Made by a program: the position numbers and the translations under genes. Below, one piece after another: positions 10,304 through 20,554 of a DNA stretch of 64,000 nt (positions are counted from its first letter, which is position 1; each line of letters begins with the position of its first letter). Source of the DNA: Comamonas kerstersii (lineage in GTDB: Bacteria; Pseudomonadota; Gammaproteobacteria; Burkholderiales; Burkholderiaceae_C); NCBI RefSeq assembly GCF_008801935.1, contig NZ_VZOT01000003.1, positions 353,644-417,643 on the forward strand, in the 5' to 3' direction. The notes beneath the pieces were generated by a model. That model was not told the DNA's origin. It worked only from the letters and a program-made list of their open reading frames with translations, and ran no database searches.

Positions 10304-11482
10304 TCAGCGGCTGGCTGTCAGCGTATGGCCAGATTCCAGCCAGCGGCGCACACGCTCGGCATCGGCTTGGCGGCTGTATTTCCCCATGGAGTCGAGGAAC
10401 ACCATGATGAGCTTGCGCCCTGAAACCTCGGTCTGCATCACCAGGCAGCGGCCCGCTTCAGAGATATAGCCGGTCTTTTGCAAGCCGATCTCCCAACGCT
10501 CACTCTTGACCAGGCTGTTGGTATTGTTGAACTGCAGCACGCGATTGCCCACAGTGACTGTGCGGCTGGGCGTGGTGGAGAACTCACGCATGACGGGATT
10601 GGCATGCGCCACATTCACCAGCGTCGCCAGATCATGCGCGCTGGACTGGTTGCGGCTGGACAGACCTGTTGGCTCCACGAACTGGGTCTCGGCCATGCCC
10701 AGCAGCTTGGCCTTGTTGTTCATCAACTGCACAAAGTGCTGCAGGCCACCGGGATAGGTGCGCCCCAGCGCATGCGCTGCGCGGTTTTCACTGGACATCA
10801 GCGCCAGATGCAGCATCTCACCACGCGTCAGCTTTGCGCCTACGCGCAGACGTGAGCTGCTGTTCTTTTCGGTATCCACGTCGTCCTGGGTGATGGTCAA
10901 CACCTCATCCATGGGAAGACCCGCCTCTGCAATCAGCAAGCCGGTCATCAGCTTGGTGATGGAGGCAATGGGCAGCACGGCGTGGTCATTCTTGCTGAAC
11001 AGGACTTCTTTGGTGTCCTGATCCAGTACCAGTGCCACGCTGGACTTCAGTTCCAGCGGGTCAGACACCTTATGCAGGCCCGCCAGCTGACCAAAGGAAG
11101 GCCGCGCCACCGCCACCGCAGCAGCACCGGCAGCAGCAGCCTTCACTGCACGCGTAGCCGTTGCGTTCTTGCGCGCGACTTTCTTGTTGGCATTGGCCTT
11201 GCTCAAGCGTGCAGCCTGTGCCTTTTTGGTACTTGTAGTTTTTTTCTGCGCTACGGCTTTCTTTTGCGCTGCAGCCTTTTTCTGGGCTGTGGTCGACTTT
11301 TTGGCAGCCGCTTGCTTGTTAGGCGTTTTCTTGGCTTTGCTGGCAGATGCGCTGCTGCTTGGCTTCTTGGTAGGAGCTGTATTGGCTGCGTTTGCGGCTG
11401 GTGCAGCCAGAGCGCAACTCAAAGTGACGAAAGCCAGCAATCTGGCGATCCGTTGAGATGCAAAAAAGGATCGGTAGTGCAT
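10304..11482 (-). CDS. pbpG: D-alanyl-D-alanine endopeptidase PbpG-like (S11) with Lys/Ala-rich linker
   Basis: This 392-residue penicillin-binding protein of peptidase family S11 trims peptidoglycan cross-links in the periplasm. A signal peptide ends near residue 33 (APAANAANT). The next 95 residues are almost only Ala, Lys, Ser and Thr (repeats of AQKKA type), resembling a histone H1 tail. The catalytic domain starts near 130 and has all three motifs: SITK, SEN and KTG. E. coli PbpG is about 310 residues, and the extra length is the linker. The linker could bind anionic cell-wall polymers or nucleic acid, but this is a guess. Downstream lies repeat copy B. Confidence 0.88.
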   Translation of the reverse strand: MHYRSFFASQRIARLLAFVTLSCALAAPAANAANTAPTKKPSSSASASKAKKTPNKQAAAKKSTTAQKKAAAQKKAVAQKKTTSTKKAQAARLSKANANKKVARKNATATRAVKAAAAGAAAVAVARPSFGQLAGLHKVSDPLELKSSVALVLDQDTKEVLFSKNDHAVLPIASITKLMTGLLIAEAGLPMDEVLTITQDDVDTEKNSSSRLRVGAKLTRGEMLHLALMSSENRAAHALGRTYPGGLQHFVQLMNNKAKLLGMAETQFVEPTGLSSRNQSSAHDLATLVNVAHANPVMREFSTTPSRTVTVGNRVLQFNNTNSLVKSERWEIGLQKTGYISEAGRCLVMQTEVSGRKLIMVFLDSMGKYSRQADAERVRRWLESGHTLTASR

Positions 11483-11659
11483 GCAGCGGTGCTCCGAACT
11501 ACAAATAACAAAGACGTGTTCACCCCTACTTTAAAAAAGTCTTTTTATTTACGGGAAAAGCGACCTTTTTGCAGTAATTCACGAAATTATAGGCGTGACA
11601 GTACCGTTTGCATCATGTAGTTAGCACTCATTTTCAATTATTTGAGAGCACACAAAGCA

Positions 11660-11691
11660 AGCGGCATCAAACTTTACAAGTCTGATGCCGC
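11660..11691 (-). terminator. Hairpin downstream of leuA
   Basis: AGCGGCATCA (11660-11669) pairs with TGATGCCGCT (11682-11691). The T tract on the minus strand is interrupted (TGCTTTGTGT), so it is a weak intrinsic terminator about 90 bp after leuA. The rest of the 300-bp gap to pbpG is AT-rich and presumably holds the pbpG promoter. Confidence 0.5.
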
Positions 11692-11780
11692 TGGGAGGCC
11701 AGATCTTTTGCACCATCTGGCAAGTCTGCAGCCGGGCGGCCCTTGCACCTCAGGCGCAAAAGCCGCTGGCTCTGGAGTGT

Positions 11781-13454
11781 TTAGGCAGCCTGCGTCTGCA
11801 CAGGCACCGCGCGACGCACACCCGACAAAATGGCGCGAATCGAGGCCGACACGATGTTGGCATCCATGCCCACGCCGTACACGGTGTGACTGTCGTCCAC
11901 GCGCACTTCCACATAGGCAACGGCCTGTGCGCTGGCGCCTTCACCCACTGCGTGCTCCGAGTAGTTCATCACGCGCACGCTGTGGCCAGTGGCTTCAGAC
12001 AGCGCCTGCACAAAGGCGTCGATAGGGCCGGTACCCTTGCCTTGCAGCACGCGCTCCTGACCATTCCATTGGAGCTTGGCCGTCAGATTCATTACACCAT
12101 CAGCTTCCTCAATGCGGTACTGAGGTGCCTGCTGCGCATCCAGGCCAAATTCCTTGCGGAAGATGTTCCACAAATCAGGGGCCGTGAACTCGGTGCCCAG
12201 CGCATCCATTTCCTGCTGTACCACCTGCGAGAACTCGATCTGCAGACGGCGTGGCAATTGCAGGCCATACTCAGCTTCGAGCAAGTAGGAGATACCGCCC
12301 TTGCCGGACTGGCTGTTCACACGAATCACGGCTTCGTAGCTGCGGCCCAGATCCTTGGGGTCGATCGGCAGGTAAGGCATATCCCAGATGTCGCCTTCCT
12401 TGCGTGCAGCAAAGGCCTTCTTGATCGCATCCTGGTGCGAGCCCGAGAAAGAGGTGTAGACCAGCTCACCGACATAGGGGTGACGGGGGTGTACAGGCAG
12501 CTGGTTGCAGTACTCCACCGTTGCGCGGATGCCGTCGATGTCCGAGAAGTCCAGACCCGGATGCACGCCCTGGATGTACATGTTCAAGGCCACGTTCACG
12601 ACGTCGAGGTTGCCGGTGCGCTCGCCATTGCCAAACAAGCAGCCTTCCAGACGGTCTGCGCCGGCCAGCAAGGCCATCTCGGCAGTCGCTGTGCCAGTGC
12701 CGCGGTCGTTATGGGGGTGCGCGGACAGCACAATGGAGTCACGGCGCTCGATATTGCGGTGCGTCCACTCCACCATGTCGGCAAACACATTGGGGCTGGA
12801 GTGCTCGACGGTTGTGGGCAGGTTGATGATGCACTTCTTATCAGGTGTGGGCTGCCAGACTTCTGTCACGGCGTCGATCACGCGCTTGGAGAACTCCACT
12901 TCGGTGTCCGAGTACATCTCGGGCGAGTACTCGAAAGTCCAGTCCGTCTGAGGGTATTCCGCTGCGATGTCCTTGAACAGCTGGGCATTGCTGCGCGCCA
13001 GCTCCACGATCTCGTCTTCGCTCATGCCCAGCACCACGCGGCGCATCACAGGTGCTGTCGCGTTGTACAGGTGAACAATGGCACGGGGTACACCTTCCAG
13101 GGCTTCAAAAGTGCGGCGCACCAGATGCTCACGTGCCTGGGTCAGCACCTGCACGGTCACGTCATCAGGAATGCGCTTTTCCTCGATGAGCTTGCGCATG
13201 AAGTCGAACTCGATCTGCGAAGCAGAAGGAAAGCCCACTTCAATTTCCTTGAAGCCGATCTTGACCAGCTGCTCGAACATGCGCATCTTGCGCTCGATAT
13301 CCATGGGCTCGATCAGCGCCTGGTTGCCGTCGCGCAAGTCCACGCTACACCAGACGGGGGGCTTGCTGATGGTTGCGTCAGGCCAGGTACGGTCAGTCAG
13401 ACGAACAGGTACAAAAGGACGGTACTTGCTTGCGGGGTTCTGCAACATCGACAT
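11781..13454 (-). CDS. leuA: 2-isopropylmalate synthase
   Basis: LeuA condenses acetyl-CoA with 2-oxoisovalerate, the first committed step of leucine synthesis. The start at 13454 ([14 protein letters not shown]) gives 557 residues; an upstream start at 13511 would place the N-terminus inside the leader terminator, so I reject it. The DRE-TIM barrel motifs are present: [11 protein letters not shown] near residue 37, [22 protein letters not shown] (metal-binding His pair) and [10 protein letters not shown]. The C-terminal about 120 residues form the leucine-sensing LeuA allosteric domain ([19 protein letters not shown]). This is the longer LeuA type also found in actinobacteria and yeast. Expression appears to be controlled by the leuL attenuator immediately upstream. 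Confidence 0.96.
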   Translation of the reverse strand: MSMLQNPASKYRPFVPVRLTDRTWPDATISKPPVWCSVDLRDGNQALIEPMDIERKMRMFEQLVKIGFKEIEVGFPSASQIEFDFMRKLIEEKRIPDDVTVQVLTQAREHLVRRTFEALEGVPRAIVHLYNATAPVMRRVVLGMSEDEIVELARSNAQLFKDIAAEYPQTDWTFEYSPEMYSDTEVEFSKRVIDAVTEVWQPTPDKKCIINLPTTVEHSSPNVFADMVEWTHRNIERRDSIVLSAHPHNDRGTGTATAEMALLAGADRLEGCLFGNGERTGNLDVVNVALNMYIQGVHPGLDFSDIDGIRATVEYCNQLPVHPRHPYVGELVYTSFSGSHQDAIKKAFAARKEGDIWDMPYLPIDPKDLGRSYEAVIRVNSQSGKGGISYLLEAEYGLQLPRRLQIEFSQVVQQEMDALGTEFTAPDLWNIFRKEFGLDAQQAPQYRIEEADGVMNLTAKLQWNGQERVLQGKGTGPIDAFVQALSEATGHSVRVMNYSEHAVGEGASAQAVAYVEVRVDDSHTVYGVGMDANIVSASIRAILSGVRRAVPVQTQAA

Positions 13455-13508
13455 AGGAGCTCTCTTTCGTGATTCAAGAAAATTTGGCCTGGTCCCCAGC
13501 AACCCAAA

Positions 13509-13542
13509 CAAAAAAAGGCCCGTCGCTGGAGCTACGGGCCTT
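13509..13542 (-). terminator. leuA leader attenuator terminator
   Basis: On the minus strand AAGGCCCGT, a 10-base loop, then ACGGGCCTT is followed by at least five T. It lies between the leuL stop and the leuA start, about 55 bp before leuA, so it must end transcription of the leader and not of an upstream gene. With the leucine-rich peptide it forms a classic attenuator. Confidence 0.85.
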
Positions 13543-13571
13543 GGATGTAGGGTGTGTGTACGCGCGCGCTA

Positions 13572-13628
13572 CTAAACCTGCCCGTTGGACATGGAAGATA
13601 GTAGTAGAGCTAGCGACAGGTAATTCAT
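13572..13628 (-). CDS. leuL: leu leader peptide LeuL (attenuator)
   Basis: This small open frame encodes MNYLSLALLLSSMSNGQV followed by TAG. Five of residues 4-10 are leucine: one CTG and four CTA. CTA is scarce in the neighbouring genes, so the run should stall ribosomes sharply when charged Leu-tRNA is low. A terminator hairpin follows 30 bp downstream, then leuA. The arrangement is that of transcription attenuation by a leader peptide. I could not draw a convincing antiterminator pairing by eye. It lies between pssA and leuA, on the same strand as both. Confidence 0.85.
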   Translation of the reverse strand: MNYLSLALLLSSMSNGQV

Positions 13629-13685
13629 GCGAACAACTCTAGCACAGTTCACTTCAAGATGTATATGCGTTTTTACGCATGATTA

Positions 13686-14531
13686 CTAATGATGCAGACC
13701 GCGCTCTTCGGGCTCGTCCTTGGAAACACTGATCACACTGGTCTGCTGACCACGTGTCTTGCGCACCACATAGACCGCGTAACCACTGAAGCCATAGACG
13801 GCAAACACCGCAAACAGCACGGTAGGCGCATGAATATTGATGATGGCGATGGCCAGCACGATCAGGATGATGGCGGCAAACGGCACGCTGCGCTTCATGT
13901 TCACATCCTTGAAGCTGTAGAAAGGCACGTTGGTCACCATCGTCAGGCCCGAGTACAGCGTCAGGAAGAACATCACCCACATCATCTGCACCCAGGTGAT
14001 CATGCCGTCTTCGCCGCGCACCACGCCAAAGTCATTGAGCACCCACATGAAGCCAACGACCAGCGCGGCGGCGGCAGGCGAAGGCAGGCCCTGAAACCAG
14101 CGCTTGTCGACCACGCCGGTATTCACGTTAAAGCGTGCCAGACGCAGCGCTGCGCACGAGCAGTACACAAAGGCGGCAATCCAGCCCCAGCGACCCAGTC
14201 CCTTGAGCGCCCATTCGTAGGCCACCAGGGCAGGCGCCACGCCAAAGGACACCATGTCGCACAGCGAGTCCATCTGCTCGCCGAATGCGCTTTGCGTATT
14301 GGTCATGCGCGCCACGCGACCGTCCAGCGCATCCAGCACCATGGCACAGAAAATGCCGTAGGCCGCCAGATCAAACCGGCCATTCATGGCCATCACGATG
14401 GCATAGAAGCCACCAAACAGCGCAGCCAAGGTAAACAAATTCGGCAGTATGTAAATGCCCTTGCGTCGCTTGCGCACCACCACGCCGTTTTCGCCTGCTT
14501 GGGCGTCTTTGCTGTCATGCATGCAATGCAC
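13686..14531 (-). CDS. pssA: CDP-diacylglycerol-serine O-phosphatidyltransferase
   Basis: PssA makes phosphatidylserine from CDP-diacylglycerol and serine, leading to phosphatidylethanolamine. The 281-residue protein has the CDP-alcohol phosphotransferase motif DALDGRVARMTNTQSAFGEQ with MDSLCD following (about residues 67-92), which supplies the metal-binding Asp residues. It has several hydrophobic membrane segments, as in type II (Bacillus-like) membrane PssA, rather than the soluble E. coli type. An alternative ATG lies three codons in. It is placed between ilvC and leuA on the same strand, a common Burkholderiales order. A 16-bp palindrome ATGCGT/ACGCAT with a 4-base loop lies just after its stop. 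Confidence 0.92.
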   Translation of the reverse strand: MHCMHDSKDAQAGENGVVVRKRRKGIYILPNLFTLAALFGGFYAIVMAMNGRFDLAAYGIFCAMVLDALDGRVARMTNTQSAFGEQMDSLCDMVSFGVAPALVAYEWALKGLGRWGWIAAFVYCSCAALRLARFNVNTGVVDKRWFQGLPSPAAAALVVGFMWVLNDFGVVRGEDGMITWVQMMWVMFFLTLYSGLTMVTNVPFYSFKDVNMKRSVPFAAIILIVLAIAIINIHAPTVLFAVFAVYGFSGYAVYVVRKTRGQQTSVISVSKDEPEERGLHH

Positions 14532-14651
14532 CTCCAGTTCGCTGCCAGCGCAGCAGCTGGGCAGCTATTAAAACCATAGTATTTTACGCAGCCCGCATCC
14601 ATGGGGACCGAGTACTGCCATGCAGTGTAGCGCCACTGCTTTACAGCCATA

Positions 14652-14687
14652 CAAAGAAAAAGGCCACTGCCTGCGCAGTGGCCTTTT
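14652..14687 (-). terminator. ilvC terminator
   Basis: A 13-bp perfect stem (14658-14670 with 14675-14687, arms AAAAGGCCACTGC and GCAGTGGCCTTTT) has a 4-base loop and continues into TTTCTTTG on the minus strand. It lies 35 bp after the ilvC stop and should end the ilvBHC transcript. Confidence 0.88.
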
Positions 14688-14722
14688 GCAGCAGGCTGCG
14701 ACAAGCAGCCTGGCAACGGTGA

Positions 14723-16295
<1,573 letters not shown>

Positions 16296-16370
16296 GTCCA
16301 GATTCCTCTTTTCGCCACCCTCCCCCGCAACCGGTAAGCTGCGGGCTTGGTGGACAATAGATTCGTCAAA

Positions 16371-16461
16371 TTTGAGAGCGCTTAGCGCAGATTAAATCTG
16401 CTTTTGCGTATGAAATGATTTGCAAAACCGCTGCCAGCAAGCGCTAGCAGCTATGGTTTTT
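16371..16461. repeat. Palindromic intergenic repeat, copy C (degenerate)
   Basis: The arms GAGCGCTTAGCGCAG and GCCAGCAAGCGCTAGCAGCT are diverged from the family consensus, and a central hairpin AAATCTGC...GCAAAACC is weak. It is the only clear copy lying within an operon, between ilvB and ilvH on the minus strand, and it touches the ilvB stop codon. If family members terminate transcription, this copy could reduce ilvHC expression. Confidence 0.6.
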
Positions 16462-18247
16462 ACAGATCATCAGGACCAAGCAGCATTTCCGTGATACCCT
16501 TGCCGGCCTGCACCATGGGGAACACGTTCTCCGTGGGGTCGGTGCGGAAGTCCAGGAACACGCACTTGTTTTCTTCACGCGCAATGCGGCGTGCTTCCTG
16601 CAGGGCCCACTCCACCTTGGCGGGGTCTTCCACCAGAATGCCGGCGTGGCCATAGGCTTCAGCCAGCTTCACGAAGTCGGGCAGCGAGTCCATGTAGCTG
16701 CTGGAGTAGCGACCGGAGTATTCAATCTCCTGCCACTGACGCACCATACCCAGGAAGCGGTTGTTCAGCGCGCAGATGATGACAGGCGTGTTGTACTGGC
16801 GGCAGGTAGCCAGCTCCTGGATGTTCATCTGGATCGAGCCTTCGCCCGTGATACAGAAGACTTCCGCCTGAGGCTTGGCCAGCTTGATGCCCATGGCGTA
16901 AGGCAGGCCCACACCCATGGTGCCCAGACCACCGGAGTTGATCCAGCGACGTGGCTCATCAAAGCGGTAAAACTGTGCCGCCCACATCTGGTGCTGACCA
17001 ACGTCAGACGTGATGTACACATCCTCACCCTTGGTCATGTTCCACAGCGTTTCCACCACGGCCTGGGGCTTGATCACATCCTTCTTGCTGCGGTCAAACT
17101 GCAGGCAGTCACGGCTGCGCCAGGCTTCAATCTGGCTCCACCACTGTGCCAGCGCACCTTCGTCGGAGCGGGTCGTGGCTTCCTTAATCATGGCGATCAG
17201 CTCGGTCAGCACGTCCTTGACGTCACCCACGATAGGCACATCCACCTTCACACGCTTGGAGATCGAGGAAGGATCAATGTCGATGTGGATGATCTTGCGT
17301 TCTACCGACATGAAGTGCTTGGGGTTGCCCACCACGCGGTCATCAAAGCGTGCGCCCACGGCCAGCAGCACATCGCAGTTCTGCATGGCGTTGTTGGCCT
17401 CGATCGTGCCGTGCATGCCCAGCATGCCCAGGAACTTGCGGTCGCTGGCAGGGTATGCGCCCAGCCCCATCAGGGTATGGGTCACGGGGTAGCCGAGCAT
17501 GTCCACCAAGGTACGCAGCTCCTGGCAGGCATTACCCAGCAGCACACCGCCGCCGGTATAGATATAGGGGCGCTTGGCGCTCAGCAGCAACTGCAGCGCC
17601 TTGCGAATCTGGCCGGAGTGGCCCTTCTTCGCGGGGTTGTAGGAGCGCATTTCCACCGACTGTGGATAGCCGCTGTAAGGCGCCTTCTTGAAAGAAACGT
17701 CCTTGGGAATGTCCACCACCACAGGGCCAGGGCGGCCAGTGCGCGCCACGTGAAAGGCCTTCTTCATGGTGAGGGCCAGGTCACGCACATCTTTCACCAG
17801 GAAGTTGTGCTTGACGATGGGGCGGGTGATACCCACGGTGTCGCATTCCTGGAATGCATCGGTGCCGATCGCTGCCGTGGAAGTCTGGCCGCTGATCACC
17901 ACCAGAGGAATCGAATCGGTATAAGCAGTAGCAATACCAGTCACGGCATTGGTCAGGCCGGGGCCGGATGTCACCAGCGCCACGCCCACATCGCCGGTCG
18001 CTCGGGCATAGCCATCAGCCGCATGCACCGCCGCCTGCTCATGGCGCACCAGCACGTGCTCGATGCCGTTTTGCTTGTACAGCGCGTCGTAGATGTACAG
18101 CACTGCACCGCCGGGGTAGCCCCACAGCTGCTTGACGCCTTCTGCTTCGAGTGATTTGACAAGGATTTCGGCACCCATCAACTCTTGGGTACCAGCCTGA
18201 GAAGCAGCTGCCGCTGCGCTGGCTTGTTCTGCTTTGGAGATTTCCAT
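16460..18247 (-). CDS. ilvB: Acetolactate synthase large (catalytic) subunit
   Basis: The TPP- and FAD-dependent large subunit condenses pyruvate with pyruvate or 2-oxobutyrate. ATG 18247 gives 595 residues (an in-frame TTG lies two codons upstream). The catalytic glutamate lies in RHEQAAVHAADGYARATG, followed by the FAD region and FDDRVVG. The TPP motif reads GEGSIQMN, with Glu in place of the usual first Asp of GDG. Residues 1-25 are an Ala-rich extension before MGAEILVKSLEAEGV. It is the first gene of ilvBHC. I found no branched-chain-rich leader peptide in the 300-bp upstream gap, so control unlike that of leuA is likely. Confidence 0.95.
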   Translation of the reverse strand: MEISKAEQASAAAAASQAGTQELMGAEILVKSLEAEGVKQLWGYPGGAVLYIYDALYKQNGIEHVLVRHEQAAVHAADGYARATGDVGVALVTSGPGLTNAVTGIATAYTDSIPLVVISGQTSTAAIGTDAFQECDTVGITRPIVKHNFLVKDVRDLALTMKKAFHVARTGRPGPVVVDIPKDVSFKKAPYSGYPQSVEMRSYNPAKKGHSGQIRKALQLLLSAKRPYIYTGGGVLLGNACQELRTLVDMLGYPVTHTLMGLGAYPASDRKFLGMLGMHGTIEANNAMQNCDVLLAVGARFDDRVVGNPKHFMSVERKIIHIDIDPSSISKRVKVDVPIVGDVKDVLTELIAMIKEATTRSDEGALAQWWSQIEAWRSRDCLQFDRSKKDVIKPQAVVETLWNMTKGEDVYITSDVGQHQMWAAQFYRFDEPRRWINSGGLGTMGVGLPYAMGIKLAKPQAEVFCITGEGSIQMNIQELATCRQYNTPVIICALNNRFLGMVRQWQEIEYSGRYSSSYMDSLPDFVKLAEAYGHAGILVEDPAKVEWALQEARRIAREENKCVFLDFRTDPTENVFPMVQAGKGITEMLLGPDDL

Positions 18248-18550
18248 GATCAACCTTTGTGAATTTCTCTAACGAAAAACCTAGGGTGCCCCTTGCCAAA
18301 ATCCTTGTGGGATCGGTTCAGGACTTAAGACCAAGGACATGGGCGAAATTGGTAAACGCCGGACCTTGACCCGTTTGCCTTTTTGTTTGAATTGCAAGCA
18401 GCCATTATGGCACTGCAACATCGACTTTGGCTAACGGTATTGAGGGGGTTTGACAACGTAATGCGATAATGGCCGCTTTGCCACATTCTGCAGAGGGCTC
18501 TATCCTGACCTGCAGTTTCGTGCGTTCCAGACCTATCGAGCACTACTGCC
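18248..18550. other. Divergent promoter region, ilvB / sigma factor
   Basis: This 303-bp non-coding gap lies between the divergent ilvB and sigma-factor genes. It should hold both promoters. A small frame starting with an ATG on the minus strand (MAACNSNKKANGS) is not enriched in Ile, Val or Leu and is not a convincing leader peptide. No clear hairpin with a T tract was found. Confidence 0.4.
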
Positions 18551-19123
18551 TTGGCCACCGAACAAGAGCTCTCAGACTTCCTCAAAAGCGTGGAAAAACG
18601 TGCTTTCAAGCGCGCGCTCTACCACGTCCGTGACGAAGAAGCGGCCTTGGATATCGTCCAGGACAGCATGATCAAGCTGTCCCAGCACTATGGTGACAAG
18701 CCGGTCGCGGAACTACCCATGCTGTTTCACCGCATCCTGTCTAACTGCACGCTGGACTGGTTTCGCCGACAGAAAACGCACAATGCACTGTTTGCAAATA
18801 TGGGTGACATCGCACATAACGATGATCCAGACAGCAGTGAATTTGACTGGATGCAGACCTATGCAACAGACAGTGGGCAAGAAACTGCACAAAGCGCCGA
18901 AACGCTGACGCAGCGTATGCAATTGTTAAAAAGTATTGAAAATGAAATTCAATCTTTACCTGCGCGTCAACGAGAAGCCTTCTTGCTGCGTTATTGGGAA
19001 GACATGGATGTTGCCGAGACAGCAGCGGCCATGGGATGCTCAGAAGGCAGTGTAAAAACACATTGTTTCCGGGCCATCCAGTCGCTGAGCAAAGCGCTCA
19101 AAGCCAAAGGAATTGAGTTATGA
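18551..19123 (+). CDS. ECF-like RNA polymerase sigma factor
   Basis: This 190-residue sigma-70-family factor contains region 2 (KRALYHVRDEEAALDIVQDSMIKLSQHYG, then HRILSNCTLDWFRRQK) and region 4 (SLPARQREAFLLRYWEDMDVAETAAAMGCSEGSVKTH, a helix-turn-helix for the -35 element). No regions 1 or 3 are present, as in the extracytoplasmic-function group. The start is a TTG at 18551; the next ATG would delete much of region 2. Its stop overlaps the start of the DUF3619 gene by 4 bp. In Burkholderiales this sigma factor heads a conserved cluster with DUF3619, DUF3106 and RDD proteins. Its signal and regulon are unknown to me. Confidence 0.9.
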   Translation: MATEQELSDFLKSVEKRAFKRALYHVRDEEAALDIVQDSMIKLSQHYGDKPVAELPMLFHRILSNCTLDWFRRQKTHNALFANMGDIAHNDDPDSSEFDWMQTYATDSGQETAQSAETLTQRMQLLKSIENEIQSLPARQREAFLLRYWEDMDVAETAAAMGCSEGSVKTHCFRAIQSLSKALKAKGIEL

Positions 19124-19584
19124 CCACACCTTCGCACCAGAATGAACATGCGGCCGAGCAATTTGCCCGTAAGCTGACTGCGCACCTGTCCATGGCCAAT
19201 GCGGAGCTGCCGTACGTGGTCACTGAGCGCCTGCGCGCAGCACGCATGCAGGCACTGTCTGTTCGCAAGCGCGAAAGCAGCCCACTGCGCGTGCGCCAGA
19301 CCGAAGCAGCCAGCAGCCTGCTTGGCAATGCCGACGGCACATTGAGCCTGGGCGCTCCCACGCAGGACAACACCCCCATCTGGCTGCGCCGCCTGCTGAC
19401 GGCGCTGCCGCTGGTGGCACTGGCTGGTGCGCTGACCTTTATCGGCATCGACCAGGACAGCCGCGCCACTGTTGATATTGCCGAAGTGGATGCAGCCCTG
19501 CTGACCAGTGAACTGCCCCCTGCCGCCTATACTGACCCCGGCTTCCAGCAATACCTGCAAGCAACCGTTTCCGACACACCTTGA
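19120..19584 (+). CDS. DUF3619 family single-pass membrane protein (possible anti-sigma)
   Basis: This 154-residue protein has a cytoplasmic N-terminal part of about 85 residues (EQFARKLTAHL, VVTERLRAARMQAL), one transmembrane segment near residues 88-107 (LRRLLTALPLVALAGALTFIGI) and a short periplasmic tail with DVDAALLTSELPPAAYTDPGF-like sequence. The overlap with the sigma gene and the one-pass topology suggest an anti-sigma role, but the family has no proven function that I know of, so this is inference. Confidence 0.8.
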   Translation: MTTPSHQNEHAAEQFARKLTAHLSMANAELPYVVTERLRAARMQALSVRKRESSPLRVRQTEAASSLLGNADGTLSLGAPTQDNTPIWLRRLLTALPLVALAGALTFIGIDQDSRATVDIAEVDAALLTSELPPAAYTDPGFQQYLQATVSDTP

Positions 19585-19643
19585 CCGCAATCGCGGCCCG
19601 TTCCATTCAGACTGGACGCGGGCCGCTTTACACTTGGCACTAC

Positions 19644-20528
19644 ATGCCCCTGACCGCTGAACACCCCACAAGCTCCCGCACATCTGTCTTCGCCATCAGT
19701 CTGGCGAGCGTGCTGTTGCTGGGTCTGGCAGCAGGTGGCATCTGGTGCATGGGGCAGGTGGCCATGGCCCCCAGCACCGTGCCAGCCTATATGGCGGTAG
19801 ACAACACCAGCCACGCCTCCTTGAGCAGCAGCACACACGCCCCCCGGCTGCGCCTGAGTTCATCCGGCCCCGCATGGCGCGAACTCTCAGAAACCCAGCG
19901 CCAGATTCTGATGCCGCTGCGCGAGCACTGGAACGCCATGGGTGCGCTGGCCAAGCGCCGCTGGCTGGTCCTGGCGGACCGCTACCCTAAGATGGATGAA
20001 TCCGAGCGCACCAAGCTGGTCAGCCGCATGACGACCTGGGCCAGCCTCAGCGCCCAGCAGCGCAACCAGGCACGACTGAATTTTGAGAGCACCAAGCGCC
20101 TGTCCGCACAGGAATTGCAGACCAAATGGGATGAATACCAGGCACTGAGCGCTGCGGAAAAGCAGCGCCTGGCGGAGCAAGCCCGCAAGGCACGTGCCGC
20201 CAAAAAAGCCAAGCGCAGAATTGCCGTACCCAAGCCCCAGCCAGCACCAGCGCCCAGCACACCGGCTGTGTCACACCCAGTGATTGTGGAGACGCAGCCC
20301 ATTGCCACACCACAGGCTGCCCCAGCCCTGCAGCTTCCGCCTGTTGAGCATCCTCAGCCAGCGTTTGCCGCGCCACCCGAGGTGACGGCTCTGCCCATTA
20401 CCGTGCCGCAATCCATGCCCAGCATGGAGCTTCCGCCACTGCCTGCGGAAGATCCTGCACCTGCGCAAGATCTTGACGCGCATCAATCAGATCCAGCACC
20501 TGAGCACGCACCAGCACCGGCACAATAA
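19644..20528 (+). CDS. DUF3106 family protein with Pro-rich tail
   Basis: This protein of about 294 residues starts with a hydrophobic segment (SVFAISLASVLLLGLAAGGIW), a signal anchor. The middle, WRELSETQRQILMPLREHWNAM through LSAQQRNQARLNFESTKRLSAQELQTKWDEYQALS, is the DUF3106 repeat of Trp/Leu-rich helices. From about residue 185 the tail is Pro/Ala/Gln-rich and probably disordered in the periplasm. I chose ATG 19644; a TTG at 19581, overlapping the DUF3619 stop, is possible. It is the third gene of the sigma cluster. No molecular function is known to me. Confidence 0.78.
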   Translation: MPLTAEHPTSSRTSVFAISLASVLLLGLAAGGIWCMGQVAMAPSTVPAYMAVDNTSHASLSSSTHAPRLRLSSSGPAWRELSETQRQILMPLREHWNAMGALAKRRWLVLADRYPKMDESERTKLVSRMTTWASLSAQQRNQARLNFESTKRLSAQELQTKWDEYQALSAAEKQRLAEQARKARAAKKAKRRIAVPKPQPAPAPSTPAVSHPVIVETQPIATPQAAPALQLPPVEHPQPAFAAPPEVTALPITVPQSMPSMELPPLPAEDPAPAQDLDAHQSDPAPEHAPAPAQ

Positions 20529-20554
20529 ACAGCCCCTGCTGTCTGGGGCATTTG

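Noticed and set aside
18248..18550. Leader peptide attenuator before ilvB
   Set aside because: The only small frame with an ATG is not rich in Ile, Val or Leu, and no terminator hairpin follows it.
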